DNA of 64,000 bases. Source: Planctomycetota bacterium. Its GTDB lineage: Bacteria; Planctomycetota; Phycisphaerae; UBA1845; UTPLA1. The first letter of the stretch is position 1. Each line of letters opens with the position of its first letter. The position numbers and the translations under genes were made by a program. Location of the stretch: contig JAATGM010000051.1 of NCBI GenBank assembly GCA_015654675.1, positions 1 to 64,000 on the forward strand, given 5' to 3'. The notes beneath the pieces were generated by a model. That model was given only the letters and a program-made list of their open reading frames with translations. It made no database searches and was not told the origin of the DNA. Below, in pieces: positions 25,004 to 33,247 of this stretch.

Positions 25004-26122
25004 CTAGCTGACCCGGGCGTTCCCGTCGCGTACTCGATTGCAACCCTTCGCCATCACAAGAATGGCGAAGAGAAGCCAGGTGCCCGGTTCGGGGATGTGC
25101 GCGACCCAAGCCTCAAACGAACCGGTTGAATTAAGACCACCGCCCACGATGGTCAAACCGTCCGCGGAGACACTCCCGGCCGCATTTAGCGTCCACCCCG
25201 TCAGGTTGAGACCACAGTCGTTCGAAAGTACATCGCGAAGAAGACGCATCCCGCCTGACTGGGTCCAAAGGAATGCTTCCCGTTGGCCCGACGCGAAAGT
25301 TCCAAAACCAACGACTGTGGAACCATCCCCGGACACGTCCAGCGGATACGTGTCGCTAAACCCTCCCGGACGACCTAATCCAATGGGGCCTGACGCCTCT
25401 GTCCATCGAAAGGCCTCGAAATGACCCTCCGAATCAACGCGAGAACCTATGACGACCGAGCCATCCGCGGAGATGCCTGCCTCCATGCCGAAATAGAAGC
25501 TTGTGGGCACTCCCAGGTCCACCATTCCAGTAGCCGCGGTCCAGCGAAACAAACTGGCGCCGGTGGAGCCGACAACCACGGAGCCGTCGGCTGATACGTC
25601 AGTTGCCTGGCTGAAATTGCCTCCGAGAAAACCCAGTCCCTGCATGCCCCCGGCCTCGGTCCATCTAAAGGCCTCCGACGCGCCGGACGAATTAGAACCT
25701 ACACCCACGACCACTGCGCCATTGGCTGATACCGCCGTGGCGTCGCTGTAACGCTCGTTGCTGGGATTCGGAAGGAACCCGAGGTTGACGGTGCCTTCGG
25801 TCGCGGTCCAGCGGAATGCCCTGTACGTATCACGCGACCCGACGACGGTTGAGCCGTCCCCCGAAACATCGCGTGCGATCGTGCCGAATGGAAGGGCGAT
25901 CATTCCTGTTGGTGACGTCCAACGGAAAGCTTGGTATCCCGCTCCGGAAGCACCGTATGAAGTTCCGGCCACCACCGAACCATCGGCCGATACGCCCGCC
26001 GGGCTGGATATGCTCCATCCGGGCAACACGCCGATACCCATGAACGAAGGCGGAGCGGCCTGCGCACCTAATTGCAGAAGAAACGTAACCATGCCAGTGA
26101 CGAATAACCTGGATCGCAACAT
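25004..26122 (-). CDS. HAF-repeat PEP-CTERM protein
   Basis: 372 residues from ATG at 26122, which has an excellent GGAGGAGAAAGG site; a longer frame to 26149 has none. Signal peptide at about 1-22 (LFVTGMVTFLLQLGAQA). The body is seven or eight copies of a 45-residue repeat whose centre reads AFRWT...GM..LG and whose start reads VSADGSVVVG, the so-called HAF or probable extracellular repeat, likely forming a beta-propeller. The C-terminus has PEP at IPEPGTW, a hydrophobic span and a basic-polar tail, so it is a likely exosortase substrate. Function unknown. Nothing in the neighbourhood is co-directional within 500 bases upstream. Confidence 0.88.
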   Translation of the reverse strand: MLRSRLFVTGMVTFLLQLGAQAAPPSFMGIGVLPGWSISSPAGVSADGSVVAGTSYGASGAGYQAFRWTSPTGMIALPFGTIARDVSGDGSTVVGSRDTYRAFRWTATEGTVNLGFLPNPSNERYSDATAVSANGAVVVGVGSNSSGASEAFRWTEAGGMQGLGFLGGNFSQATDVSADGSVVVGSTGASLFRWTAATGMVDLGVPTSFYFGMEAGISADGSVVIGSRVDSEGHFEAFRWTEASGPIGLGRPGGFSDTYPLDVSGDGSTVVGFGTFASGQREAFLWTQSGGMRLLRDVLSNDCGLNLTGWTLNAAGSVSADGLTIVGGGLNSTGSFEAWVAHIPEPGTWLLFAILVMAKGCNRVRDGNARVS

Positions 26123-26366
26123 CCTTTCTCCTCCGTGAATTCGCACCAAGCTTTTAAGCAGCGTATTGAGCGTGCCGCCGTCTGGTAATGATTCTACCGC
26201 GGCGCGGCAGTCAAATGGAAGTGAGAACGGAAGACCCTCGCCGGGGGCATTCGATCATTGAAACCCCGCGCTGCACCGGCGGCAAACCCCTCTGCGAATC
26301 TCGCCCCCTCTACATCGTGCCTCACGCCGCGCCTGTGGCTAACTGCTAATTGTTAAGCCCCGCGAC
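26123..26366. other. Spacer upstream of element B
   Basis: Non-coding 244 bases between the HAF gene start and the element B promoter. The last 25 bases resemble the sequence preceding the element A promoter: both contain GCTAAC...CTAAT...AAGCC. No other motif recognised. Confidence 0.4.
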
Positions 26367-26394
26367 TTGACTTACTCAGACAGCTACCTAACAT
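26367..26394 (+). promoter_or_regulatory. Sigma-70-like promoter heading element B
   Basis: TTGACT (26367-26372), 16 bases, TAACAT (26389-26394): the same two hexamers and spacing as at 1637-1664. No gene on this strand follows for more than 6 kb. Confidence 0.5.
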
Positions 26395-26680
26395 AAATCG
26401 AACTCGTCCGCCGAAAATCGCTTTCCGGGCGGAGCGAGCGGATCAATCTGCGTGCGCAAATTCCCGGTAGGTGGGGGAGCGCTGACTCCCCGCGCTCGCA
26501 AAATTTGATAGACGTGCGATCAGGTCAGCGCGCATCCCTTAGGAGATGAACGACTTGCAACTCGTCTCAAAAATCTCACGCAGCCGTCTCACCCGCGTCT
26601 CACGCCCGGAAGTCGCTGTCGACGGGAACCGCCGAGTCGAAAAGAGGTCAAATTCTCGAAAATCTCACCGCCCAAAGCTC
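26395..26680 (+). repeat. Intergenic element, copy B (candidate small RNA)
   Basis: Related to the elements at 1665-1910 (+) and 60545-60953 (-). It has a stem GGGGA/TCCCC at 26474-26491 in the place where the others carry TCCCG/CGGGA, then ATAGACGTGCGA near 26509, shared with copy A. The block at 26552-26604 (starting ACTTGCAAC and containing GTCTCAAAAATCTCA) is near-identical to 60780-60727 read on the minus strand. A further AAATCTCACC lies at 26661. It points toward the 3' end of the nucleotidyltransferase gene. The plus-strand open frame through it continues into the antisense of that gene and is not a credible protein. Confidence 0.55.
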
Positions 26681-26723
26681 AAGACCCAGGACTCGAGACT
26701 CAGGACTCTTCCCCCGCCGCCCC

Positions 26724-27836
26724 CTACGAAAGCGTCAGCGAACGCCGCGCCGCCGAGACCGCCAGCCGTAACCCCATCGCCAGCGTTGGTCGCTCTAGCC
26801 ACATTTTGCGTCGCGCGAGCTGCGCCGCCAGCCGCCGGTCCGGCTCACGCCGAACGACCGCGCAAATGGCCCGCTCATAGCGATCGACGTCAGCGGGTGC
26901 TGTGGCCGAATGCGCAAGCCCGCGATCTTCAAGCAGCAACGGCGGGACATAGGTGCCAAAGATTCGCCGCAGTAATTCAACCGACGTATTCAGCCAGTCC
27001 TGTAATCCGTACTGCCGCGCACGAACTGAAACACGCTGCCAATAGGCGGAATTGCCGCCGGCCCGGCTCGCCAGCACGTGCAGGTCCAGCAACTGCCGCA
27101 ACCGCCCGACGATCGGCGACGAATACAGCAAATGCAGCATCACGTGCAGAAACTGATCCGCCGGCGAGAGCACATACACGCCCGCTCCCGGTGCGATCGG
27201 CCGGACATCCGACCAGAGTACGGACGACTCGATTCGCACCTTCGCCGACGGCGGCACCAGCGCATGGTGCAGCTCGATCGTGTCCCCGTGCTTTGGATGG
27301 CGGTATTCCGGCAGGTGATGCAGCCAGCGCCGTGCGTCGCGCTCGTGGCGGCGCGACACGCATATCTGATAACCCAGCCGGCGAAGCAATAGTTCGCCGC
27401 GTTCGACTTCCTGCGGCGGAACCAGCAGATCGATATCCACCATCGGCCGCGCCGCCGGATCGACATACGTCCATTTCGCCAGCGCCACGCCCTTCAGCAG
27501 CGCCACCGGAATGTCCGCGTCGGCAAACGCGTGTACCACTTGTTCCGTTCGCTTCAGCAAATGAGTCGTGTGCCCAGCCGTGGTGAAATATCGTTCGCGA
27601 CAACGCGGCAGCAGGTCATCGCAGCGTTCCTCCGCCCCAGCCAGCCCCCGGGCCGCCGCAAAAAAAGCCGCTCCGACCTCGGCCTCGACCGCGACATCGT
27701 CCATCTCGGCACTGAGCGGCCGCAGATCAGGGTCGTGCGCCGATCCGGTGCCCAGTGTCGCGAGAATCGCGCAAACGTCGTCCGCAAGCTTGCGTCGGCT
27801 GGCCAGCACTGATCGCGTCGAAAGGCTCTCGATCAT
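26724..27836 (-). CDS. NTP_transf_5-like nucleotidyltransferase
   Basis: 370 residues from ATG at 27836, with GGGGATGGAAG before it. The core resembles the large putative nucleotidyltransferase family (NTP_transf_5): IPVALLKGVALA at 109-120, then RPMVDIDLLVP with metal-binding D134 and D136, and a helical C-terminal half with DTIELHHALV. Such genes accompany PqqD and HPr-kinase-like genes in presumed peptide-modification loci. Possible reaction: transfer of an NMP to a protein or peptide; this is inference. It is the fourth gene of the overlapping operon, 13 bases after the kinase-like gene, and ends against element B. Confidence 0.82.
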   Translation of the reverse strand: MIESLSTRSVLASRRKLADDVCAILATLGTGSAHDPDLRPLSAEMDDVAVEAEVGAAFFAAARGLAGAEERCDDLLPRCRERYFTTAGHTTHLLKRTEQVVHAFADADIPVALLKGVALAKWTYVDPAARPMVDIDLLVPPQEVERGELLLRRLGYQICVSRRHERDARRWLHHLPEYRHPKHGDTIELHHALVPPSAKVRIESSVLWSDVRPIAPGAGVYVLSPADQFLHVMLHLLYSSPIVGRLRQLLDLHVLASRAGGNSAYWQRVSVRARQYGLQDWLNTSVELLRRIFGTYVPPLLLEDRGLAHSATAPADVDRYERAICAVVRREPDRRLAAQLARRKMWLERPTLAMGLRLAVSAARRSLTLS

Positions 27837-27849
27837 CTTCCATCCCCTT

Positions 27850-28725
27850 TCAGGCCACGCGGCGCACGGCCGCATTCTCCGTCGCGCGCTCGATCATTTC
27901 AATCGCGCCGCGAATCGTCCCGCTCTCCATCTCGAAGCAGCGTGTATCCCGAAGCAGGCGCGCCAGCAGCTCAACCCCGGTTCCGCCATGCTGGTGAAAA
28001 TTGAAGCTCAGCCGCCCGAGCCGCATGAGCGCATCGGCCGGCGAAATCTCGCGCAGCATACCCGGCGCTCCGGCACGATAGGTCGGAAAGACGACGGTTC
28101 GCAGCGGAACCGGACTGCTGACGGCTCCGGCACGGATGCGATCAACCGGCAGCACCGCCACGCGACCTTTGCCGCACGGCCGCCGGCTGAGCCGAATCCC
28201 GACGTGCGGCGACAACTTGTTCAACACCGCCGCCGACCCGGCCTTCACGTTCAAGGCCTTCGGAAACGGCTGAAGCAATCCGGTTGCCGGATCGATCAGT
28301 GCAAACTCGTCGCAAAGATACTGCCATCCACCCAGCGTCAGCGCCGCCGCAAGCGTCGTCTTGCCCGCTTCCGGCTTCCCGCCCAACAACACGCCGCCAG
28401 CGCCGCGACTGACGCACGCCGCATGCACCTGAAGGAATCGATGACAATCCAGCGCCACCGCCCAGTTACAGGTCCACTCCAGGTGCGGCAGGACATGCTC
28501 AAAATGGCGAATCACCGTCCGTCGCCGGCCATTGCCAGAGATTTCATAACGCCGATCGCGCCCGTCGCGCGACCCGCAACGAATCGCGTCGATCACCACA
28601 TCGACTTGCTCAGTTGTTGGCGTCGCAAATGCGCGGCAGCATTGCTCATAACCGGCCATCACGGCCGAACTGTTCGTCCGCAGCCGGATCGAAATCGCGC
28701 CGACCTGGAACGCGCTATCCAACAA
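27850..28725 (-). CDS. HPr-kinase-related P-loop protein (HprK-rel-A type)
   Basis: 291 residues from a TTG at 28725, supported by AGGAG 7 bases upstream and an 11-base overlap with the PqqD-like gene. The P-loop GKPEAGKT lies at 116-123, preceded by the beta strand HAACVSRGAGGVLLG as in HPr kinase/phosphorylase. CDEFALID (138-145) corresponds to the Walker B region, and FPKALNVK to a following conserved turn. The N-terminal 100 residues are family-specific. Classical HprK phosphorylates Ser46 of HPr; no HPr gene or ptsI is nearby, and the context here is a PqqD-like chaperone and a serine-containing peptide. My best reading is a kinase of the so-called HPr-rel-A system, acting on another substrate. 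Confidence 0.85.
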   Translation of the reverse strand: MLDSAFQVGAISIRLRTNSSAVMAGYEQCCRAFATPTTEQVDVVIDAIRCGSRDGRDRRYEISGNGRRRTVIRHFEHVLPHLEWTCNWAVALDCHRFLQVHAACVSRGAGGVLLGGKPEAGKTTLAAALTLGGWQYLCDEFALIDPATGLLQPFPKALNVKAGSAAVLNKLSPHVGIRLSRRPCGKGRVAVLPVDRIRAGAVSSPVPLRTVVFPTYRAGAPGMLREISPADALMRLGRLSFNFHQHGGTGVELLARLLRDTRCFEMESGTIRGAIEMIERATENAAVRRVA

Positions 28726-28972
28726 GCCCCAGCTCCTGAAACTGCTTCACCATCGCCAGGACGCATTCCCGCGCCGTCTGGTATTCAACCTCGAACATCT
28801 GATGCAGCCGCATCGCGGCCCGGTCCACGTCGGGCTCCTCGCGCCAGCATCTCCAGATCGCCGCAGCCGTCGCGTTCAGCCGATTGGTCGCGTTGCTGCG
28901 CGGGTCAAAAATGATCAATTCATCACCCAGCGCATGCACCGAGATGGTTGATGAGCTGGCCTCCAACTTCAC
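28715..28972 (-). CDS. PqqD-like peptide chaperone
   Basis: 85 residues, GTG start overlapping the preceding stop as GTGA. The PqqD fold pattern is present: DELIIFDPRSNATNRLNATA, AAIWRCW, then a helical half with a hydrophobic heptad and a closing QFQELGLVG. PqqD proteins bind leader peptides of ribosomally made precursors and deliver them to modifying enzymes. The gene sits between a small peptide gene and an HPr-kinase-like gene with overlaps on both sides, which strongly suggests that the encoded products act together. It is slightly shorter than PqqD itself, and no radical-SAM enzyme is adjacent. Confidence 0.87.
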   Translation of the reverse strand: MKLEASSSTISVHALGDELIIFDPRSNATNRLNATAAAIWRCWREEPDVDRAAMRLHQMFEVEYQTARECVLAMVKQFQELGLVG

Positions 28973-29166
28973 CCTCCAGCCGAGCCACCCGCCGACCCGG
29001 CCGTGCTCGTCTGAGCCAGCAGGGGGGTAGCGCGAAACGTCTCTATCAGCGGAATGACCCAGACCAGCCGCCGCGCCGAGCGCGAAAGGAACTCCCGCCG
29101 GTCCGTCGCCTCGGCAGTCGTATCATCTGCCGCCCGCGGGACTTCGCTGTGATTTGCCTCATCCAT
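28969..29166 (-). CDS. 65-residue twin-arginine-like peptide, possible substrate of the operon
   Basis: 65 residues from ATG at 29166; a TTG at 29187 would add 7. An acidic leader (1-22) precedes the twin-arginine-type motif DRREFLSRS (R23, R24), a hydrophobic run LVWVIPLIETF and a possible cleavage at LLA-QT (after residue 51). The remainder is only 14 residues, QTSTAGSAGGSAGG, rich in Gly, Ala, Ser and Thr. The stop overlaps the PqqD-like start, so stoichiometric co-expression is likely. I infer that the serines or threonines may be the target of the downstream kinase-like protein. Alternatively it may be a small Tat-exported subunit. Small size limits certainty. Confidence 0.72.
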   Translation of the reverse strand: MDEANHSEVPRAADDTTAEATDRREFLSRSARRLVWVIPLIETFRATPLLAQTSTAGSAGGSAGG

Positions 29167-29274
29167 TCGGCCGATCCCTGAGCGCAATTTCTGCGCAGGC
29201 GATGTCCAAATCGCCCGTCAGGGTTATCGGATGGCCGCCCGAAACGCGGACAACGAAAAGCGCTGGTTTCAGGG

Positions 29275-31335
29275 TCAGGGAGCCATACTGGCGTTGGATT
29301 CGGCCAGTGGCTGCTTGAGATCGATTAGTTCAAACCCGCAGGCCAGCGGCAGCCGCCTGATAAGGCACCCAGGATCGGTCGCGAGGTGCTGTGCAATCGC
29401 CGGAGCCAGGTTGGAGTCGGTTTCCGGCGGCGCGGTCCCGGGAAATCCGCTGGCCGCCCAGGCATCGGCCCAGTTCCGAGTTGCTCCACGCACAAGGTAG
29501 CGCGCCCCCGCGCCGCCCGACGGTTTGCTTCGGTAGTGCCCGAGCCGCGGCCAGAACGGTTGGAACTCGCTCACCTTACATCGTTGCTCGGTCAGATACG
29601 AAAGTATGTGTGCGTCAAACAGCTCGGCCTGTGCCGAAGTGATCCCTTCGCGCCGTAGCTCGTTTGCCAGCGGCCGCAGTGGGTGCTCCGCTCCGAGCCG
29701 TTGCCAGAGCCCGAACTGGCCAATCGACCATCCAAACAATATCGTGACAAATGCCGCTCGCGCCGCCACGACGTGCGAACTCGGCTCGCCATCACCCTTC
29801 CCGACCGCGGCGCATGCAATCAGCCCCGGCAAAAAGGCCCACATCGGAATCAGATAACGGATGGTATTGAAATCATGCGCGCAGCCGCTCATCAGATAGA
29901 GCGCTGCCAATCCACACATGCCCGACACTAGCAGCGTCACCGGCGACCCGCGCGACGGCTCGAGCCGCAGCCAACTCGCCAGCCCGCGGCGATTCTGTAG
30001 CACCAGGGCAGCGGCCAGCGTCACCAGCCCGCCTGCCACCAACCAGTTCGCGAATTGCATCAACCCAGCGGTCATTTCATTTATTGGCCGGAGAACATCC
30101 TCCCGGCCAATGCAGATCAACTGCAGGAATCGATCGGAACTCGCCCCTAGCAGCAGCGGCAAGCCATTCGCGAGAAACCCGGCCGTCTCGCCGATTTTCC
30201 AAAGCGGCCGAAACCCAAGCGGAAGGGCCGGCTCGATAGCGTGGGTTCCCAGCGCGCCGCCCGCCACGTAATAAATGATCGGGATGACCCCAACGATGAT
30301 TCCAAACAGCAGCGGCCCATTGGTGCCCAGTGCCCGCCGCGCAATCGCGAGCGCGTTCCATCGCAGCTGTGCATAGCTCATCGCTGCACCGGCCGCCAAT
30401 CCCTGAACGGCGATGGCCAACGGCTTTGGTAGCAGCCCGAGCAAGACCTGACTGACGACCTTTCCGTTCTCCACATGCACGGTCTGCACAAGATTCAATG
30501 CCAGCGCCGCTCCCAGCACAAAAATCGGAAGGGCGAGTGTCCCCAATTGTTGGAGTGCGCGATCGACCGAAGCTGAACTCCGCAACGTCCTCATCGGCCC
30601 CGCCAGCAGGGCGTGCAAGGCGATCGGCGCGACAAAAATCACAATGCTGGGATTGATCCAGAGCCCCGACCCGATCAGTACGCCGAACAGAAATCGCTGC
30701 ATCGCAGTCGGCCCGGCGACAGTTCGAATCCACCACTCGCTATAAGCCCATAACAGCAGTGTTCCCCACAGCAGAATCTCGATATATCCGCCGCGCGCCG
30801 AAATGCTCCACTGAGCGAACATCGGCGCACCGGCCAGCAGAACCAGCGCGGCCGCAAGACCGCATCCCCGTCCGCGCCACCGCGTCAGCATGAGGTATTG
30901 CGCGCTCACCATCGCGGCAAAAAACATGGCCGGCGCAAGCCGCAGCGCGGTGATGGGGCGGTCGACGAATCCGAGCAGACCCGCCACCACATACGCCTCA
31001 AGCGCCCCCATGTAACGTTGGCCGTAGAAAAACACCGGCAGCGACCGCCCGGCCGCGATGTCCTGCGCCATGATGCCGACAATGGCCTCGTCGGAGTGCA
31101 GCAGCGTCTCGCCCCGCTCAATCAGCGGCCACCGCACTAGAATCGCGGCCGTGAAAAGCGCAGCACAAACAACCACGTCCCAGCGCGTGAGCCGCGTCCA
31201 CACCCAAGCCGCCGGCTTCGTGGCCGGCATTTCGCCCCTCGGGCGCAGCATCCGCTCAAACTCGCCGTGCGACGGTGCACCGGCGATCTTTTCCGGAGTC
31301 TTGGGCAACGACTCAGCCAAAACGCGCATGCGCAT
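29275..31335 (-). CDS. Polytopic GT39/ArnT-like membrane glycosyltransferase
   Basis: 686 residues with about 11-12 hydrophobic helices and a soluble C-terminal part of about 150 residues. The first loop after helix 1 holds HSDEAIVGIMAQDIAAG and FYGQRYMGALEAY, matching the acidic loop of lipid-linked-sugar transferases of the GT-C class, where D/E residues are catalytic. Starts with a tandem ATG (residues 1 and 3) behind GGGAGAGG. It is 108 bases upstream of the peptide/PqqD operon on the same strand and could belong to that transcript. Substrate unknown; the sugar donor is presumably a polyprenyl-phosphate sugar. Confidence 0.82.
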   Translation of the reverse strand: MRMRVLAESLPKTPEKIAGAPSHGEFERMLRPRGEMPATKPAAWVWTRLTRWDVVVCAALFTAAILVRWPLIERGETLLHSDEAIVGIMAQDIAAGRSLPVFFYGQRYMGALEAYVVAGLLGFVDRPITALRLAPAMFFAAMVSAQYLMLTRWRGRGCGLAAALVLLAGAPMFAQWSISARGGYIEILLWGTLLLWAYSEWWIRTVAGPTAMQRFLFGVLIGSGLWINPSIVIFVAPIALHALLAGPMRTLRSSASVDRALQQLGTLALPIFVLGAALALNLVQTVHVENGKVVSQVLLGLLPKPLAIAVQGLAAGAAMSYAQLRWNALAIARRALGTNGPLLFGIIVGVIPIIYYVAGGALGTHAIEPALPLGFRPLWKIGETAGFLANGLPLLLGASSDRFLQLICIGREDVLRPINEMTAGLMQFANWLVAGGLVTLAAALVLQNRRGLASWLRLEPSRGSPVTLLVSGMCGLAALYLMSGCAHDFNTIRYLIPMWAFLPGLIACAAVGKGDGEPSSHVVAARAAFVTILFGWSIGQFGLWQRLGAEHPLRPLANELRREGITSAQAELFDAHILSYLTEQRCKVSEFQPFWPRLGHYRSKPSGGAGARYLVRGATRNWADAWAASGFPGTAPPETDSNLAPAIAQHLATDPGCLIRRLPLACGFELIDLKQPLAESNASMAP

Positions 31336-31381
31336 GACCTCTCCCCCTCGCTTCTCGGCTCCCCGAGTCCCCAGATTCAGT

Positions 31382-33082
31382 TCAGGAAAGTTTGCCGCTG
31401 CGCAAGATGGCGATAACCAGCCAAACCGCCATGAAAAAAGAAATGACGTAGCCGGCGAACCCGAAAAATCGGATAGGCATACCCCAGATCGTCTCGGCCG
31501 CCGGCCGGCTGATCACCATCGAACTACCGATAAACGTCGCCGCCATCAGGATTGAAAATGCCAGCCGATTGCTCGACCGATCCAACTCGCTCGCCAGGTG
31601 ATCGAGGTTTTGATGGCGGATCGTCACCTGAAGCTGCCCGCGCGTCCCGCGCCGCATCAGGTCTCGCAGCATCCGCGGCGCATCCCGCAGTGCGTTGACG
31701 AGGTTCCAGCCCGCGAACCCCAACTCACGGACGATCCGCTTCCCCGAAAACTGCCGCTTCAGCGTCTCGGTCAGCCGCGGGCGGATGATTTCCAGGATAT
31801 TCAGCTCCGGATCGATCAGCAGCGCCGTCCCCGCCACCGCCACCAGACTGCGCCCCAACTGCACGAATTCGCGCGGCAGCACCACGTCGTTTCGCTGCGC
31901 CAGTTCCATCAGCTCGGTAAAGATCGCCCCGAACTCCAACCGTCGCAGTGGCAGCCCGTAGTACTTCTCCAGCATCTCGCGCAAATCGCGGCGCAGCAGC
32001 GACCGGTCCGTATGCGGCCCCAACGCCCCCGTGTCCGCCAGAGAATCGATCACCAGATCGACCTCCTTGCGAATCGTCCCCACCAGCGCCACCACCAGCC
32101 GTCCCATCAGCTCGTCGTCGATCTGCCCCGCGTTCCCGAAGTCGATCAGCGCGATCGTCGCCGGCGGTATGAATATCAAGTTCCCGGGATGCGGGTCGGC
32201 GTGAAACAAGCCGAACTGGAAAAACTGCCGCATGAATGCTTCGGCCAGGTTTCGGCCCAATTCCCGCCGGTCGAATCCCGCGCTCGGTCGCTCAAGCACG
32301 TCACGAATCCGCTGCCCGTCCACGTACTCCAGCGTCAGCACATTCGACTCGGTCAGATCCCAATGCACCCTTGGAACTTTGATGTTCGCGTTGTCCGCGA
32401 ATGCCTCTCCAAAGCGAGTCGTCACCGACGCCTCATTCACGAAATCTAGCTCCTTCGTGATCGCGTGTGCGAATTCCTGAACCAGTACGGTCGGCCGCGC
32501 GAATGCCACCTCCGGAACGTACTTCTCGACCGCGTCCGCCAGCCAGCGAAGTATGGTGACGTCCGTCGCAATCACCCCGTCGATCCCCGGCCGCCGCACC
32601 TTGATTACCACGTTCTCGCCAGCCGCCGTCACGCCCCGGTGCACCTGCGCGATCGACCCGCTTGCGAACGGCTCGCTCTCGAACGTGCGAAACACACTCT
32701 CGATCGGCTGACCGATCGCTTCGGCGACCAGCGCACGCGCCTGGTCCGCCGGAAACGGCGCGACGTGGTCCTGCAGCTTCGAGAGTTCCTCAATAATCGA
32801 TTTGGGGACCAGATCGGGCCGCGCCGCCGAAAGCTGACCGAGCTTGATGAACGTCGGCCCCAGCTCCTCGCAAACCTTCACCAGTCGCTGGCCGATGCTT
32901 CGCAGCGCGTCGTGTTCGGGCGGCGGTGGGGGAGGGCCGACCAACCACTGTGGCATCGGGATGTAACGCCGGATCTGAACCCGCTCGACGATGTGGCCGA
33001 AGCCGTGCCGCGTCAGCACCTGCGCGATCGTGCGAAGCCGGGCAAAGCTGCGGACGGTCTGCGGCAGACTGACGATCGACAT
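31382..33082 (-). CDS. UbiB/ABC1/AarF-family atypical kinase
   Basis: 566 residues. Hallmarks: the KxGQ motif in TFIKLGQLSAARPDL, the alanine-rich nucleotide loop ASGSIAQVHRG, the lysine in VVIKVRRPG, the HRD-like HADPHPGNL and the metal-binding ALIDFGNAG. Two hydrophobic helices close the C-terminus (about 505-560). UbiB proteins support quinone synthesis, probably as ATPases at the membrane. No ubi or men gene is in the window. The gene is 46 bases upstream of the GT39-like gene on the same strand. Confidence 0.94.
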   Translation of the reverse strand: MSIVSLPQTVRSFARLRTIAQVLTRHGFGHIVERVQIRRYIPMPQWLVGPPPPPPEHDALRSIGQRLVKVCEELGPTFIKLGQLSAARPDLVPKSIIEELSKLQDHVAPFPADQARALVAEAIGQPIESVFRTFESEPFASGSIAQVHRGVTAAGENVVIKVRRPGIDGVIATDVTILRWLADAVEKYVPEVAFARPTVLVQEFAHAITKELDFVNEASVTTRFGEAFADNANIKVPRVHWDLTESNVLTLEYVDGQRIRDVLERPSAGFDRRELGRNLAEAFMRQFFQFGLFHADPHPGNLIFIPPATIALIDFGNAGQIDDELMGRLVVALVGTIRKEVDLVIDSLADTGALGPHTDRSLLRRDLREMLEKYYGLPLRRLEFGAIFTELMELAQRNDVVLPREFVQLGRSLVAVAGTALLIDPELNILEIIRPRLTETLKRQFSGKRIVRELGFAGWNLVNALRDAPRMLRDLMRRGTRGQLQVTIRHQNLDHLASELDRSSNRLAFSILMAATFIGSSMVISRPAAETIWGMPIRFFGFAGYVISFFMAVWLVIAILRSGKLS

Positions 33083-33247
33083 GCGCCCCTACAATATCGC
33101 CGTGCCGTCCGTCCGGCCATGCGGTCGTGGCGGGTGCAGTCGCCTCGTTTTGCCGATTCGGCCAGAAACGTGTACGATCGGGCGCGCACAGACAGACCCA
33201 AAAGGACGCACACTAAGGCGTTCGTTGGCGGGCAGGACTCATCCGAC

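Noticed and set aside
26546-27586. A 346-codon plus-strand open frame
   Set aside because: It starts within repeat element B and runs antisense through the nucleotidyltransferase gene; composition is Ala/Arg/Pro-rich and no domain is visible.
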